Assembly (NCBI GenBank): GCA_039111475.1
Contig: JBCCIP010000015.1
Location: 48,351-112,350, forward strand
Source: JAUIET01 sp039111475
GTDB lineage: Bacteria; Pseudomonadota; Gammaproteobacteria; Pseudomonadales; JAUIET01
Length of the DNA: 64,000 nucleotides
Direction of reading: 5' to 3'
Under the pieces are notes generated by a model. It was not told the DNA's origin, made no database searches, and was given only the letters and a program-made list of their open reading frames with translations. The stretch's first letter is position 1. Each line of letters starts with the position of its first letter. This document shows positions 26,221 to 35,387 of the stretch, in pieces. Made by a program: the position numbers and the translations under genes.

Positions 26221-27327
26221 CTATTCGTAAACCGCAACAGGCTTACCCAAATTATACTCGTCTGGAGTTACCCCGACTCCAGGCTCTGAGGGCGGAGTAA
26301 CCTTGCCGTGGAGGTTTCTGGCACCTTGCCCTGCAACCGGGTCTACGGCTAGATGATAGTGGCACAGCCAGGAATCCATTTGATATTCCGCCGGCGTTGA
26401 CGACGCAAGATGTATTGCCGCGGTATCAGCCAATGCTGACCCGCCCACGTCTTCAATATGCATCTTCCAGCCAACTGATAAAGCAAAGTCTCTTACTTGC
26501 AGTGCTTTCGTTAAACCACCCAGGCGATTCGGTTTGACTTTCAAGCCTGCACACGCCGAGGTATTCCATGCCCGCAGATGATCATCGAAACTGTGCAAGC
26601 ACTCGTCCAGCAACACTGGTTGGCGGACATTATGCGAGACATAAGCGCATTGCTCTAATGTTTCGCACGGCTGCTCTATCCAACTCATAGACGACACCGA
26701 GTTCAGCACCTGTAAGGCGACGCCTGGAGCCCAGGCGCGGTTAATATCAAAGGTTACGAACTCGCCGTCCAGCAAACCCGCTGATATGTTCTCAATCCGT
26801 TCAATGTCGATGTGAGGATCACTACCGCCCAATTTTGCCGAGTGCGTACGGTACCCTTTTGCGCGCGCTTCTCTTATCAACGTGAGCATTTCATCCGGTG
26901 TGCCAGTGGGAATCGATGAATTCACATACACGCTGGCCGGTTCATTGCCCCCCATCAGTTGCCAAACTGGTAGCCCGGCAACCTGACCAAGAATATCCCA
27001 ACAGGCAATATCAAGTGGTGACTTCACATAGGGATGACCGGGCAGGTTGGTATCCATCAATCGATTGATGTGCTGCAGGCTGCGCGGGTCTTGACCAATC
27101 AGGCAAGGTGCCAACAGCTCTAGCCCCGCGCGGGTTCCTGGCCCGTGTGCAGGAAGATAAGTATTGCCCCAGGGGCAGCCCTCTCCCCACCCGCTCAGCC
27201 CATCGTCTGTATCAATGCGGACGAAAGTGGAATCTAGAGTGTCAAACCGCAATCGCCCTCCCGACAGCCAATAGGGTTTTGTGAGTGGCAAGTCCAGCTG
27301 CCAAACAGTTATTCTTGTGATTTTCAT
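26221..27327 (-). CDS. Enolase-superfamily (mandelate racemase/MLE) enzyme, betaine epimerase/hydroxyproline dehydratase-like
   Basis: This 368-residue protein has the MLE subgroup layout. The N-terminal capping domain begins MKITRITVWQLDLPL, and the (beta/alpha)7 barrel carries metal ligands D194, E218 and D241. The two proposed acid/base lysines are K165 (in SAKLGG) and K265 (in KVKPNRLGG). The first Lys of the usual KxK pair is replaced by Ser, as in 4-hydroxyproline betaine 2-epimerase (HpbD)-like and cis-3-hydroxyproline dehydratase-like enzymes as I recall them. Its ATG overlaps the stop of the FAD/GcvT dehydrogenase gene by 4 bases. With that neighbour and the Rieske oxygenase, epimerisation of an N-methylated proline or similar betaine is the leading idea. 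The exact substrate is not determined. Confidence 0.85.
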   Translation of the reverse strand: MKITRITVWQLDLPLTKPYWLSGGRLRFDTLDSTFVRIDTDDGLSGWGEGCPWGNTYLPAHGPGTRAGLELLAPCLIGQDPRSLQHINRLMDTNLPGHPYVKSPLDIACWDILGQVAGLPVWQLMGGNEPASVYVNSSIPTGTPDEMLTLIREARAKGYRTHSAKLGGSDPHIDIERIENISAGLLDGEFVTFDINRAWAPGVALQVLNSVSSMSWIEQPCETLEQCAYVSHNVRQPVLLDECLHSFDDHLRAWNTSACAGLKVKPNRLGGLTKALQVRDFALSVGWKMHIEDVGGSALADTAAIHLASSTPAEYQMDSWLCHYHLAVDPVAGQGARNLHGKVTPPSEPGVGVTPDEYNLGKPVAVYE

Positions 27328-29768
27328 GCGTCTGCCCGCGGCCGTGCGTTCTCACTATCCCACACTGGACCATACAGTACCCGCGCTTTCCGGCGTTCAC
27401 CCAGCACCATCACTTCAAGTTCGTTTCCAGCATGAGTGTATTCAGGTCTCAGATAGGACCAGGCAATAAAGGCGCCTACCGAATAGCCGTAGGCGCCTGA
27501 TGTTACAGATCCTATACACTGTTGGCCAAGCCAAACTGATTCTCCGCCCAAAGGATCGGATAATTTTTGTGGGTTCGCACCTTTCAGATTGGGTTCTTCA
27601 AGCAGTAGTAGTGCCAGCTTCCATTTCGTCGCCTTGGCCAAACTGAGCTCTTTTCCTTGCGTGTGCAATCCGCTTGAAAACCGCTGCAGACACGCTTCAG
27701 CCAGCGTGACTTCACTGGTGATTTCGTGACCTGATAAATAGCCTTTTTCCATGCGAGCCGAATTGAGACAGGCGGAGCCGATATGCACAAGGCCCATCGG
27801 CTCTCCAGTAGCCGCCAGCGCGTTGTAGACTGCAAGCATACCTGCCATTGGCACATGCAGTTCCCAGCCAAGTTCACCGGTATACGACACACGTACCGCT
27901 CGCACATGGTCAACGCCGGCAACCGTCATCACTTTGCCCGATAGCCAGCGGAAGTTGTTGTTATCCAAGGGAGTATCAGTATGTGCCGCAAGAATCTTCC
28001 GTGATTTAGGGCCCGCGATTGCCAACACACCGTATTCATTTGACCGATTAGCAAACTGAATGTCTTCACCATCGCATTCGGTGTTCAGCCAATCCAGAAC
28101 TGAGGCTTCTTTCGCAGCGGCATACACCAGGTAATAATGGTTCGCAGCGAGCTTCATCAGAGTCACCTCGCCTTCGAGACGACCGTTCTTGTTCACCAGA
28201 TAACTGAGTAAGGTGGAGCCCTGATTTTGTGGCACTTTGTTTGAGCAGACTCTGGCAAGAAACGATTCTGCATCTTTGCCGGTTATGTCTATTTTTGAGA
28301 ACGCACTTAGATCGGCAATACCAGCCGCAGAGCGCAAGCCGTTTACTTCACTCTCAATTATGTTGTGCAGCTCGCTTCGACGAAAGCTGTGAATGTGCTT
28401 TTGGGCGACATCACCTGTTGCATACCAATAGGGACGTTCCCAACCGTAAATATCCTGATACACCGCGCCCTTGCTCATCAGTACGTCATACAACGGCGTG
28501 GTTTTCGAATGCGACGGGCGACACGCTGGGCGATCTAGCGCGGGAAACGGTATTTCGTGGCGTAACAGATAATCTTCCTTGGCTTTCTCCAGCTGATACA
28601 CTCTATCGACATTGGCGCCAAATCTTCTTGGGTCAAAACTCGCCATTGAGATATCGGCGCTGCCGTGAACCATCCATTGCGCGAGGTATTTGCCGGCGCC
28701 CGGGCCCCAGGCTATGCCTACTTGTGAGCCGCAACATAGCCAGAAATTCTCAACCCCACTGGGACCTAACAACATATTGCCATCCGGCGGATGGGTGATC
28801 GCGCCATGAATGACTTGCTTGATCCCCAGTTCGGAATAGATAGGCATACGCTCCATGGCGTTTTCCAGCCAGGGCATAATGCGATCATAGTCCGGGCTGA
28901 ACAAGGCGTTCTCTTCTTCCCACGGTGTGCCATCATCCCAGGTGGTGGTAGCGTTGGCTTTCTCGTAAATGCCTATTAGCCCGCTTTTTTGTTCCATGCG
29001 AATATAACCTGACACCATTTTGTCGTCGCGTACAACGGGCAGTTCTTTGTCGAGGTTCTGAAATTCGGGAACGCTGTCGGTAATCAGATAGTGATGAAGC
29101 AGATTGGCTACTGGTAAATCCAAACCTACCCATTCGCCGACCTGCCTTGCGTAAGTGCCACCAGCATTCACCACAATTTCGGCTTTAACGTGTCCTTGTT
29201 CGGTTTCAACCAACCAGCCACCGTCTTCAAGTTTTGTTAGTCCAATCACGCGATTTTGCCGGACTATTTTGCCGCCCATTTGTTTTGCGCCTGCGGCCAT
29301 GGCAAACGTGACGCCAGCGGGGTCCACGTGGCCGTCGTGCGGCGTATACAAGGCCGCCTTTATACCATCGAGGTTGTAGAAGGGGTGCAGTTCTTTGATT
29401 CGATCGAGGCCGATAATTTCCATTTGGTGACCCAGGCCCAAGCCAACAGACAGTGTGTAATGAAGCCAATCAACTTCGTCGTCATCATAGGCTACTCGCA
29501 AACTGCCGCAGCCGTGCCAGCTGGTGGATTGGCCAGTTTCTTCTTCTAGTATTGGGTACAGTTGGGTTCCGTAGGCAGCCATTTTGGCTAGGCCATAGTG
29601 AGATACGGAATGGGTGATTTGACCGGCGGCGTGCCAGGTGGAGCCTGAGGTTAGTTCGCCTTTTTCCAGCAGCAATGTGTCGGTCCAGCCTTCCTTACAA
29701 AGGTGGTAGGCGAGCGAGCAGCCCATTACGCCGCCGCCGATGATGACTACTTTTGCGGATGATTGCAT
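27324..29768 (-). CDS. FAD-dependent dimethylglycine/sarcosine dehydrogenase-like protein with GcvT domain
   Basis: The start is ATG 29768 (MQSSAKVVIIGGGVMGCSL); upstream codons in the open frame run into a repeat element. The 814-residue protein has an N-terminal FAD-binding DAO domain (GGGVMG) and a TSGSTWHAAGQ segment whose His matches the covalently flavinylated His of dimethylglycine dehydrogenase. A middle domain of about 380-440 residues follows, then a C-terminal aminomethyltransferase (GcvT) folate-binding domain (RVSYTGELGWELHVP ... MEKGYLSGHEITSEVTLAEA). It oxidatively demethylates an N-methyl amine and transfers the carbon to tetrahydrofolate in the cytoplasm. It is the first gene of its unit and is divergent from the RpiR regulator. 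Confidence 0.92.
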   Translation of the reverse strand: MQSSAKVVIIGGGVMGCSLAYHLCKEGWTDTLLLEKGELTSGSTWHAAGQITHSVSHYGLAKMAAYGTQLYPILEEETGQSTSWHGCGSLRVAYDDDEVDWLHYTLSVGLGLGHQMEIIGLDRIKELHPFYNLDGIKAALYTPHDGHVDPAGVTFAMAAGAKQMGGKIVRQNRVIGLTKLEDGGWLVETEQGHVKAEIVVNAGGTYARQVGEWVGLDLPVANLLHHYLITDSVPEFQNLDKELPVVRDDKMVSGYIRMEQKSGLIGIYEKANATTTWDDGTPWEEENALFSPDYDRIMPWLENAMERMPIYSELGIKQVIHGAITHPPDGNMLLGPSGVENFWLCCGSQVGIAWGPGAGKYLAQWMVHGSADISMASFDPRRFGANVDRVYQLEKAKEDYLLRHEIPFPALDRPACRPSHSKTTPLYDVLMSKGAVYQDIYGWERPYWYATGDVAQKHIHSFRRSELHNIIESEVNGLRSAAGIADLSAFSKIDITGKDAESFLARVCSNKVPQNQGSTLLSYLVNKNGRLEGEVTLMKLAANHYYLVYAAAKEASVLDWLNTECDGEDIQFANRSNEYGVLAIAGPKSRKILAAHTDTPLDNNNFRWLSGKVMTVAGVDHVRAVRVSYTGELGWELHVPMAGMLAVYNALAATGEPMGLVHIGSACLNSARMEKGYLSGHEITSEVTLAEACLQRFSSGLHTQGKELSLAKATKWKLALLLLEEPNLKGANPQKLSDPLGGESVWLGQQCIGSVTSGAYGYSVGAFIAWSYLRPEYTHAGNELEVMVLGERRKARVLYGPVWDSENARPRADA

Positions 29769-29800
29769 TTGGTTTTCAGTCCGTTTTTTACTTATAGATC

Positions 29801-29963
29801 GGCGTTGCCGCGATGGGCGCTGTGCGAGACACGCCGTAAACCCATCCTTGGGGGCTTGTTGAAAAGGGTCGCTCCCGGCATCCTGCCTCCCGCGACACTT
29901 GCACATCCATGTGCATCGTCCCTCTTTTCAACAGTCTCACACAGCGCCCATCACAGCAACGCC
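29801..29963. repeat. 163-nt imperfect inverted repeat with nested hairpins
   Basis: The left arm 29801-29830 (GGCGTTGCCGCGATGGGCGC, then TGTGCGAGAC) is nearly the reverse complement of the right arm 29934-29963, with only a few mismatches over 30 bases. A second stem pairs TTGTTGAAAAGGG (about 29857-29868) with CCCTCTTTTCAACA (29920-29933). The centre holds a perfect 7-bp palindrome arm TGCACAT/ATGTGCA (29900-29915). It fills most of the 301-base gap between two divergent genes. It looks like a mobile or REP-like intergenic element rather than a simple terminator. Confidence 0.7.
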
Positions 29964-30006
29964 TTGTACCAACGAATTGGCAATGATCAGGAGATTACTG
30001 TAAGTA

Positions 30007-30044
30007 GTACATTTGTATCAACAACTATTTTAGTGGTACATTTG
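30007..30044. promoter_or_regulatory. Candidate operator: direct repeat GTACATTTG upstream of rpiR-like gene
   Basis: GTACATTTG occurs at 30007-30015 and again at 30036-30044, 29 bases apart, in an AT-rich stretch directly before the regulator. This is a reasonable site for autoregulation by the RpiR-family protein, but no binding data or known motif supports it. Confidence 0.3.
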
Positions 30045-30069
30045 AACAATACGCATTAAAGCCTTGAAC

Positions 30070-30978
30070 ATGAAGAAACGACCGGCATCGGCCAAAGCCG
30101 TTATTGAGCAGTTAACCAAGCGCTTCGACGAGTTTCCTGCAGCGTTGCAGGTGGCCGCACGCCTGTTGATTGATCATCCGCGCGACGTGGGGTTGTATTC
30201 CATGCGCAAACTTGCTGCTCGAGCGTCCGTGCATCCGAACGCGTTTGTTCGTTTGGCCAAAGAGCTTGGCTTCGATGGCTACGATGAATTACGAGAACGT
30301 TTTCGGGATTTTGCGGTCACAGATGAATTGGGTGGCTTTGGTGCGCGCAGTGAATGGTTGCATGGTTTACACAGTGAGGGTGGCGCGTCAAAGGTTGTCG
30401 CACAAATGGCTGAAGCAACGACGGAGAACCTGCAACGTGGGCTTGCCATGCAGGAAGTCAAAGATCTTGAACAGGTCTGCAAATGGATTGTAGACGCCAA
30501 TCACGTGTATATTTTAGGTGTGGGTGCGGCGTACAGTTTGGCACATCAGTTTTGGTATGTGGCGCGCATGGCGTTTGAGCATTTGTCTTTAATTCCACGC
30601 TTGGGATCTCATCCACTGGATGATTTGGCGCATATTAATAGACAAGATGTATTGATTGCTCTGACCTTTCAACCCTATAGAACGGAAACCATCGCGGCGC
30701 TCGAATTGGCGCGTGAGAAAGGTTTGCGCGTGGTGGGAATTACGGACAGTGCCGCGTCGCCGGTCGCACGAGATGCTGATATCTCCTTGGTGTGCCCTAC
30801 GCACACTCCGCATTTCTTTTCGTCGCATGCGGCGGTAACGGCGCTATTGGAAACTCTTATAGCGGTGCTGGTGGCGCAAGCTCCGGCATCGGTTGGAAAA
30901 AGAATTGACGCTTTTCATGCGCAGCGCGCTAGTGCGGGCTTGTATCTTGAAGAGCGACCGTTGGGAGCAAGAGCATGA
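30070..30978 (+). CDS. MurR/RpiR family transcriptional regulator
   Basis: The start is ATG 30070; a TTG at 30064 is in frame but less likely. The 302-residue protein has an N-terminal HTH_6 domain (MRKLAARASVHPNAFVRLAKELGFDGY, about residues 44-70) and a C-terminal SIS domain (VYILGVGAAYSLAHQFWYVARM ... DVLIALTFQPYRTETIAALELA) that would bind a phosphosugar or other small effector. Family members both activate and repress. Its stop overlaps the Rieske oxygenase start (ATGA), and it faces the divergent FAD/GcvT gene. It is therefore the probable regulator of both arms of the onium-catabolism locus. Confidence 0.92.
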   Translation: MKKRPASAKAVIEQLTKRFDEFPAALQVAARLLIDHPRDVGLYSMRKLAARASVHPNAFVRLAKELGFDGYDELRERFRDFAVTDELGGFGARSEWLHGLHSEGGASKVVAQMAEATTENLQRGLAMQEVKDLEQVCKWIVDANHVYILGVGAAYSLAHQFWYVARMAFEHLSLIPRLGSHPLDDLAHINRQDVLIALTFQPYRTETIAALELAREKGLRVVGITDSAASPVARDADISLVCPTHTPHFFSSHAAVTALLETLIAVLVAQAPASVGKRIDAFHAQRASAGLYLEERPLGARA

Positions 30979-32084
30979 ACGCAAACCATCGAATTCGCTT
31001 TGAGCCTGGCTTAAAAACTCTGGACCCTGAGTACTACACGGGTGAGACGGCCTACGCACAGGCTAGAACCGAGGTGTTCTTTAAGTCTTGGCAGTTCGCG
31101 TGTCACCAGAGCCAGGTAACCCAGCCAGGCGACTATGTGTGTTTCAGTATTTTTGATCAGGATCTGGTGGTGGTTCGTGGCAACGATGATCAGCTGCGTT
31201 GTTTTTACAATGTGTGCCAGCATCGTGGTCACACATTGTTGCAAGGCTCGGGCAACAGTCGGGTTGTTGTGTGTCCTTACCATGCCTGGACATACGAATT
31301 ATCAGGTGAGTTTAGAGGAGCGCCCGGAACCAGGAACCTGTTGTCTTTTGACGGCAGCGCAATTTGTTTATCGTCGGTTAAGCTGGACGTCTTTTGTGGC
31401 TTTGTGTTCGTTAATTTGGATGAGCACGCGCGGTCTATTTCAGAAAGCTATCCCGGTGTGGAAAAGGCAGTCCGGGCGGTTTGCCCGGATATTGAGAAGC
31501 GCCTGCATGCCGACAAAGCCAGCCTTATCAAACACTCTAACTGGCTGGTAGCGGTCGAAAATTACAATGAGTGCTACCACTGTAAAAACGTGCATTCAGC
31601 ATTGTCATCCGGTGTTGTTGAAGCCGACACATACAATGTCGCGGCTTTCTTTTCTGACGACGGGCAAGCAGCACCCTGCCTTCGCCATACGGCGAAAGCA
31701 CAAAGCGGTGATGGCAGCTGGTATGACACTTCTGGGTCTGACTACTGTACATTTTATTTATGGCCTGCATTTGGCTTGCAAATTTACCCATCTGGCCTGG
31801 TCAACACCTATCACTGGCGCCCGATTGGCATCGATAAAACAGAAGTGACACGCGACTGGTATTCACAGAATGGAGAAGTAGATGACACGCTGCGGTCTGT
31901 GATTGACCTGGATCGCAACACAACGGTTGCGGAAGATGCGGAACTGGTTAAGAACGTTCAACGCGGCCTGAATTCAATGGGATACAAGGCGGGCCAGCTG
32001 GTGCTGAATCCAGAAGAAGGTATTGATTCCGAGCACTCCATCGCCGCACTGCATCAGTGGGTGCGTGCGGCCATCACATTGTAA
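30975..32084 (+). CDS. Rieske non-heme iron oxygenase, quaternary-amine demethylase type
   Basis: The 369-residue protein has a Rieske [2Fe-2S] domain with C81-x-H83 and C100-x2-H103 and a mononuclear iron site in ENYNECYHCKNVHSAL (H202, H207). Its size and layout match the choline monooxygenase, glycine betaine/stachydrine demethylase and carnitine oxygenase branch of alpha subunits. These N-demethylate or oxygenate quaternary amines using electrons from a separate reductase. No reductase gene is visible in the window, so it must borrow one. The start overlaps the regulator stop by 4 bases. Confidence 0.9.
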   Translation: MNANHRIRFEPGLKTLDPEYYTGETAYAQARTEVFFKSWQFACHQSQVTQPGDYVCFSIFDQDLVVVRGNDDQLRCFYNVCQHRGHTLLQGSGNSRVVVCPYHAWTYELSGEFRGAPGTRNLLSFDGSAICLSSVKLDVFCGFVFVNLDEHARSISESYPGVEKAVRAVCPDIEKRLHADKASLIKHSNWLVAVENYNECYHCKNVHSALSSGVVEADTYNVAAFFSDDGQAAPCLRHTAKAQSGDGSWYDTSGSDYCTFYLWPAFGLQIYPSGLVNTYHWRPIGIDKTEVTRDWYSQNGEVDDTLRSVIDLDRNTTVAEDAELVKNVQRGLNSMGYKAGQLVLNPEEGIDSEHSIAALHQWVRAAITL

Positions 32085-32091
32085 GCCGCGT

Positions 32092-33366
32092 ATGAGCACA
32101 CAACAGCATTGGATAGAACGGGCACGCGCTGTGCTGCCCGCCGGCGGGTTTGGCAATTTCGATCCTTCTACGGTGATTCGTGAAGGGCGAGGAGCGCGTG
32201 TTTGGGATGAGGACGGTAATGAGTACGTTGATTACCTGATTGGATCAGGACCAATGCTACTTGGCCACAGTCACCCAGACGTTCTGCAGGCAATTCAGGA
32301 GCAATTGTCACTGGGTCAAACCTTTTTCGCCAACAACAGCAAAGGTATTGAATTGGCTGAGCAGATTTGTGCCGCTGTACCTTGCGCAGAACAGTTGCGA
32401 TTTGTATCCACGGGTGGCGAGGCGGATATGTACGCTATGCGTCTGGCCCGCGCATTCACTCGGCGTAACAAAATATTAAAGTTTGAGGGCGGTTATCACG
32501 GCATGTCGGCCGAGGCGCAAATGAGCACCTTTCCAAAGAACTATATTGATTTTCCGCTAGCCGAGGCAGACTCAGCGGGTATTCCTGAGAGTGTACGCGA
32601 TCACGTGCTGGTGGGACCTTACAACGACCTTCAGTACGTAGAAGATTTGTTGCAGCAACACGGTGACACGTTGGCGGCGATTATTGTGGAACCATTACAA
32701 CGGATTGTGCCTCCTGCCGAAGGTTTTCTTCAGGGCTTGCGTGCTCTGTGCTCACACTATGGTGCCTTGTTGATCTTTGACGAAGTGGTGACCGGCTTTC
32801 GGTTTGCGTATGGCGGCGCACAGGAACTGTATGGTGTAACACCTGATCTTTGCACACTGGGAAAAATCATAGGCGGGGGTCTGCCGTTGGCAGCAGTAAC
32901 TGGCCGCACTGATGTGATGAATCACTTTGATAAAAGCAAAGTTACCAGTGAGCTCGCGTTGGTTCAAATTGGCACGCTCAGCGGAAACCCTTTGGCGGCA
33001 GCAGCGGGTTTAAAATCACTGGAAATTTTGCGCAAACCTGGACAGTTTGAGCAACTCACAGCATTGGGTAAGCGACTAATGCAGCACATTGAAAATGAAC
33101 TTGGCTCGCGTGGCATTCCGCACAAAATTGTCGGGCAGGAAAGTGTGTTTGACGTAGTGTTCACAGAGCAGTCGATTAACAATTATCGTGATGTGCAAGC
33201 TGGTGATGTGGGAATGGCGGCCACTTACAACCGAAGCTTAAGAGACAGTGGTATTTTCAAGTCGCCCGGCAAGATGTACCCGTCGCTGGCGCTGACTGAA
33301 AATGATATTCGCGAGACCGAGGCCGCCATTAGCGTTGCCGCGGATGCCGTGGCTAATCAACAATGA
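32092..33366 (+). CDS. Class III PLP aminotransferase (GSA-aminomutase-like)
   Basis: The start at ATG 32092 follows the Rieske stop by 7 bases; the longer open frame overlaps it. This is a 424-residue fold-type I enzyme with D230 (LLIFDEVVTGFRF) for the pyridine nitrogen and K258 (TLGKIIGGGLPLAAV) as the Schiff-base lysine. It resembles glutamate-1-semialdehyde 2,1-aminomutase and related omega-aminotransferases or racemases in catabolic clusters. Heme-biosynthetic HemL is unlikely because of the context. It probably transaminates an amino acid or amine released after demethylation. Confidence 0.9.
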   Translation: MSTQQHWIERARAVLPAGGFGNFDPSTVIREGRGARVWDEDGNEYVDYLIGSGPMLLGHSHPDVLQAIQEQLSLGQTFFANNSKGIELAEQICAAVPCAEQLRFVSTGGEADMYAMRLARAFTRRNKILKFEGGYHGMSAEAQMSTFPKNYIDFPLAEADSAGIPESVRDHVLVGPYNDLQYVEDLLQQHGDTLAAIIVEPLQRIVPPAEGFLQGLRALCSHYGALLIFDEVVTGFRFAYGGAQELYGVTPDLCTLGKIIGGGLPLAAVTGRTDVMNHFDKSKVTSELALVQIGTLSGNPLAAAAGLKSLEILRKPGQFEQLTALGKRLMQHIENELGSRGIPHKIVGQESVFDVVFTEQSINNYRDVQAGDVGMAATYNRSLRDSGIFKSPGKMYPSLALTENDIRETEAAISVAADAVANQQ

Positions 33367-33405
33367 TGTGAGCTATTGCTTACCTATGCAAGGTGATAAA
33401 ACGCC

Positions 33406-34635
33406 ATGAGCAATCATCATCCTGAACTCTCTCTGCAAAACGACAATTGGAGTAATTTGTCGTTAATAGAGGATGTGCCCAAGATAAACCAAGCGCGCTT
33501 AATGGCGTATAGAATGCAGCGTCTTACGGAGCAAATGCGTCTTCAAAATGTCTCGGCCTGCGTTATGGTCAGTCCGGTAAGCCTGCGATACGCCATCAAT
33601 TATCGAAACTACGCACTGTTCACTTCGCACATTCCGAGCACGTATTTATTTCTGTCGACGAGTGGTGACTACTGGCTGCATGGCGCGTTTGACCCATCCC
33701 TAGCGGCTGAGAAAAAGCGAGCCGGCAGACACATCTCCTTTATGTACGGCGGTAACGCTCTCTCCGATCAGGCCGATTTGTTTGCGCAAGACATTGTTGA
33801 GTTTCTATCGCACAGTGGCGCGCAGAACTCGCGCGTTGCCGTCGAATACGTTAACCCAAGTATCACCAGCGCTTTGCTCAAGCATAATATTGACGTGATT
33901 GACGGCGTAACCATTACCGAGCAGGCCAGGCTTATCAAATCCGATGACGAGCTGGCCTGCATAAAGTGGGCGCTCAAAGTGGCTGAGCATGGTGCCGACA
34001 ACATGAAGAAAGCACTAAACGCTGGCGTTAGTGAACTTCAACTGTGGGCATTATTGAACTACGTTAACGTAGCAAACGATGGCGATTGGCACGACGGACG
34101 CATGCTCGCTTCTGGCCCACGCACTAACCCATGGCTGCAAGAGGCGTCCTCACGCAAAGTACGAAACGGAGATCTGGTCGCTTTTGATACGGACATGGTT
34201 GGACCATTTGGTTACTGCGCCGATCTTTCACGTACTTTTTTATGTCCCAGCAACAATGCGACCAAGCGGCAGAAAGAACTTTATCGGCTAGCGATGAATG
34301 AGATCGAGCACAATCTAACGCTCGTAAAACATGGGGTCAGTTTTGAAGACTTTCGAGATCAGGCCTTTGAGGTACCAGAAGAGTATAGGGAAAATGCCTA
34401 CCCCTGTGTACTGCACGGCATTGGCATGTGTGATGAGTACCCACACATACACCCTAAATTTAGAGGACCACTGCCATACGAAGGAATATTGCAGGCAGGA
34501 ATGTGCGTTTGTATTGAAAGCTACGTGGGCGAACAGCAGGGGGAACAAGGCGTAAAGCTTGAGCAACAAGTGCTGGTGACAAACGACGGCTATGAACTTC
34601 TCACGAATTACCCTTTTGAAGACGCTTTACTTTAG
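33406..34635 (+). CDS. dddP: DddP-like DMSP lyase (M24 peptidase-fold)
   Basis: This 409-residue M24-family protein keeps the DddP-type metal ligands D261, D263, D273, H337, E371 and E386. It also has D343 at the place of the catalytic base in HGIGMCDEYPHI. The segments RMLASGPRTNPW, VAFDTDMVGPFGYCADLSR and ESYVGEQQGEQGVKLEQQVLV closely match, from memory, the roseobacter DddP that cleaves dimethylsulfoniopropionate to acrylate and dimethyl sulfide. Creatinase and Xaa-Pro peptidases share the fold but lack this combination. It is the fourth gene of the plus-strand arm. DMSP is the most likely substrate, though a related onium compound is possible. Confidence 0.82.
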   Translation: MSNHHPELSLQNDNWSNLSLIEDVPKINQARLMAYRMQRLTEQMRLQNVSACVMVSPVSLRYAINYRNYALFTSHIPSTYLFLSTSGDYWLHGAFDPSLAAEKKRAGRHISFMYGGNALSDQADLFAQDIVEFLSHSGAQNSRVAVEYVNPSITSALLKHNIDVIDGVTITEQARLIKSDDELACIKWALKVAEHGADNMKKALNAGVSELQLWALLNYVNVANDGDWHDGRMLASGPRTNPWLQEASSRKVRNGDLVAFDTDMVGPFGYCADLSRTFLCPSNNATKRQKELYRLAMNEIEHNLTLVKHGVSFEDFRDQAFEVPEEYRENAYPCVLHGIGMCDEYPHIHPKFRGPLPYEGILQAGMCVCIESYVGEQQGEQGVKLEQQVLVTNDGYELLTNYPFEDALL

Positions 34636-34646
34636 GACACATAAGA

Positions 34647-35387
34647 ATGCACAAAATACTGGCCCTGTGGGCCGTACCACGCTCTACGTCAACGGCTTTC
34701 GAATGGATGATGCGCCAACGGGGTGACATGCACTGCTTGCACGAGCCGTTTGGTGAAGCCTGGTATCAGGGTGAAGAACCCTTATGGCAACGTTTCCAGC
34801 CCGGTGACAAAACCACGCCAGGGCTTACGCTTGACAGTGTCTGGCAAGACATGCGCACACGTGCGGAACTGGGACCAGTGTTCACTAAAGATTTCCCACA
34901 CTACATAAACCATTTATGGACGCCTGAATTTCTTGCCAATTTCCGCCACGCGTTTCTCATTCGTGACCCGGCAAAAACAATTACATCCATGCTCAGCAAG
35001 TGGCCTGATTTTGACGAGGGCGAAGTGGGTTTCCCAGAACAGCGCGCGTTGTTCGATTTGTTATGGGCGCTTAATGGTTCACCCCCGCCTGTAATTGACA
35101 GTGATGATTTGCTGGAAAACCCCGAAGGGGTCGTAGAAGCATTTTGCCATTCGGTTGGTATTCCATTTATCAGGGAAGCACTGAGCTGGGAGCCGGGCGG
35201 TAACCCTGCGGACCACAGCTGGTGGGATGGCGGTTCATTCCACGCTAATCTTGCTCAATCAAGCGGGCTTAAGCGGCAGCAACGAACAGTCGTGGATCTC
35301 AGCGATGCATCGCCACGCGTGCAACAAGTATACCGGCGAATGAGGCCACACTACGAGCACCTGTATCAATATCGATTGCAGGTTTAG
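34647..35387 (+). CDS. Sulfotransferase-like P-loop protein
   Basis: This 246-residue protein has an N-terminal PAPS-loop-like segment (LWAVPRSTSTAFEWMM) and a 3'-phosphate-binding-like segment (FLIRDPAKTITSML), both features of the sulfotransferase superfamily. No membrane segment is seen. It follows the DddP-like gene by 11 bases and is likely cotranscribed. Members in such clusters have no established substrate, so its role in onium metabolism is open. Its stop overlaps that of the convergent amidase gene by 4 bases. Confidence 0.8.
   Translation: MHKILALWAVPRSTSTAFEWMMRQRGDMHCLHEPFGEAWYQGEEPLWQRFQPGDKTTPGLTLDSVWQDMRTRAELGPVFTKDFPHYINHLWTPEFLANFRHAFLIRDPAKTITSMLSKWPDFDEGEVGFPEQRALFDLLWALNGSPPPVIDSDDLLENPEGVVEAFCHSVGIPFIREALSWEPGGNPADHSWWDGGSFHANLAQSSGLKRQQRTVVDLSDASPRVQQVYRRMRPHYEHLYQYRLQV

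Noticed and set aside
29769..29906. Upstream extension of the FAD/GcvT dehydrogenase
   Set aside because: The added residues translate the inverted-repeat element and the FAD loop should be near the N-terminus.
32023..32091. Upstream extension of the class III aminotransferase
   Set aside because: It overlaps the Rieske oxygenase coding region; the ATG at 32092 gives the expected N-terminus.
32092..33366. HemL (heme-pathway glutamate-1-semialdehyde aminomutase)
   Set aside because: Similarity is at family level and the gene is embedded in a catabolic operon, so a heme role is unlikely.
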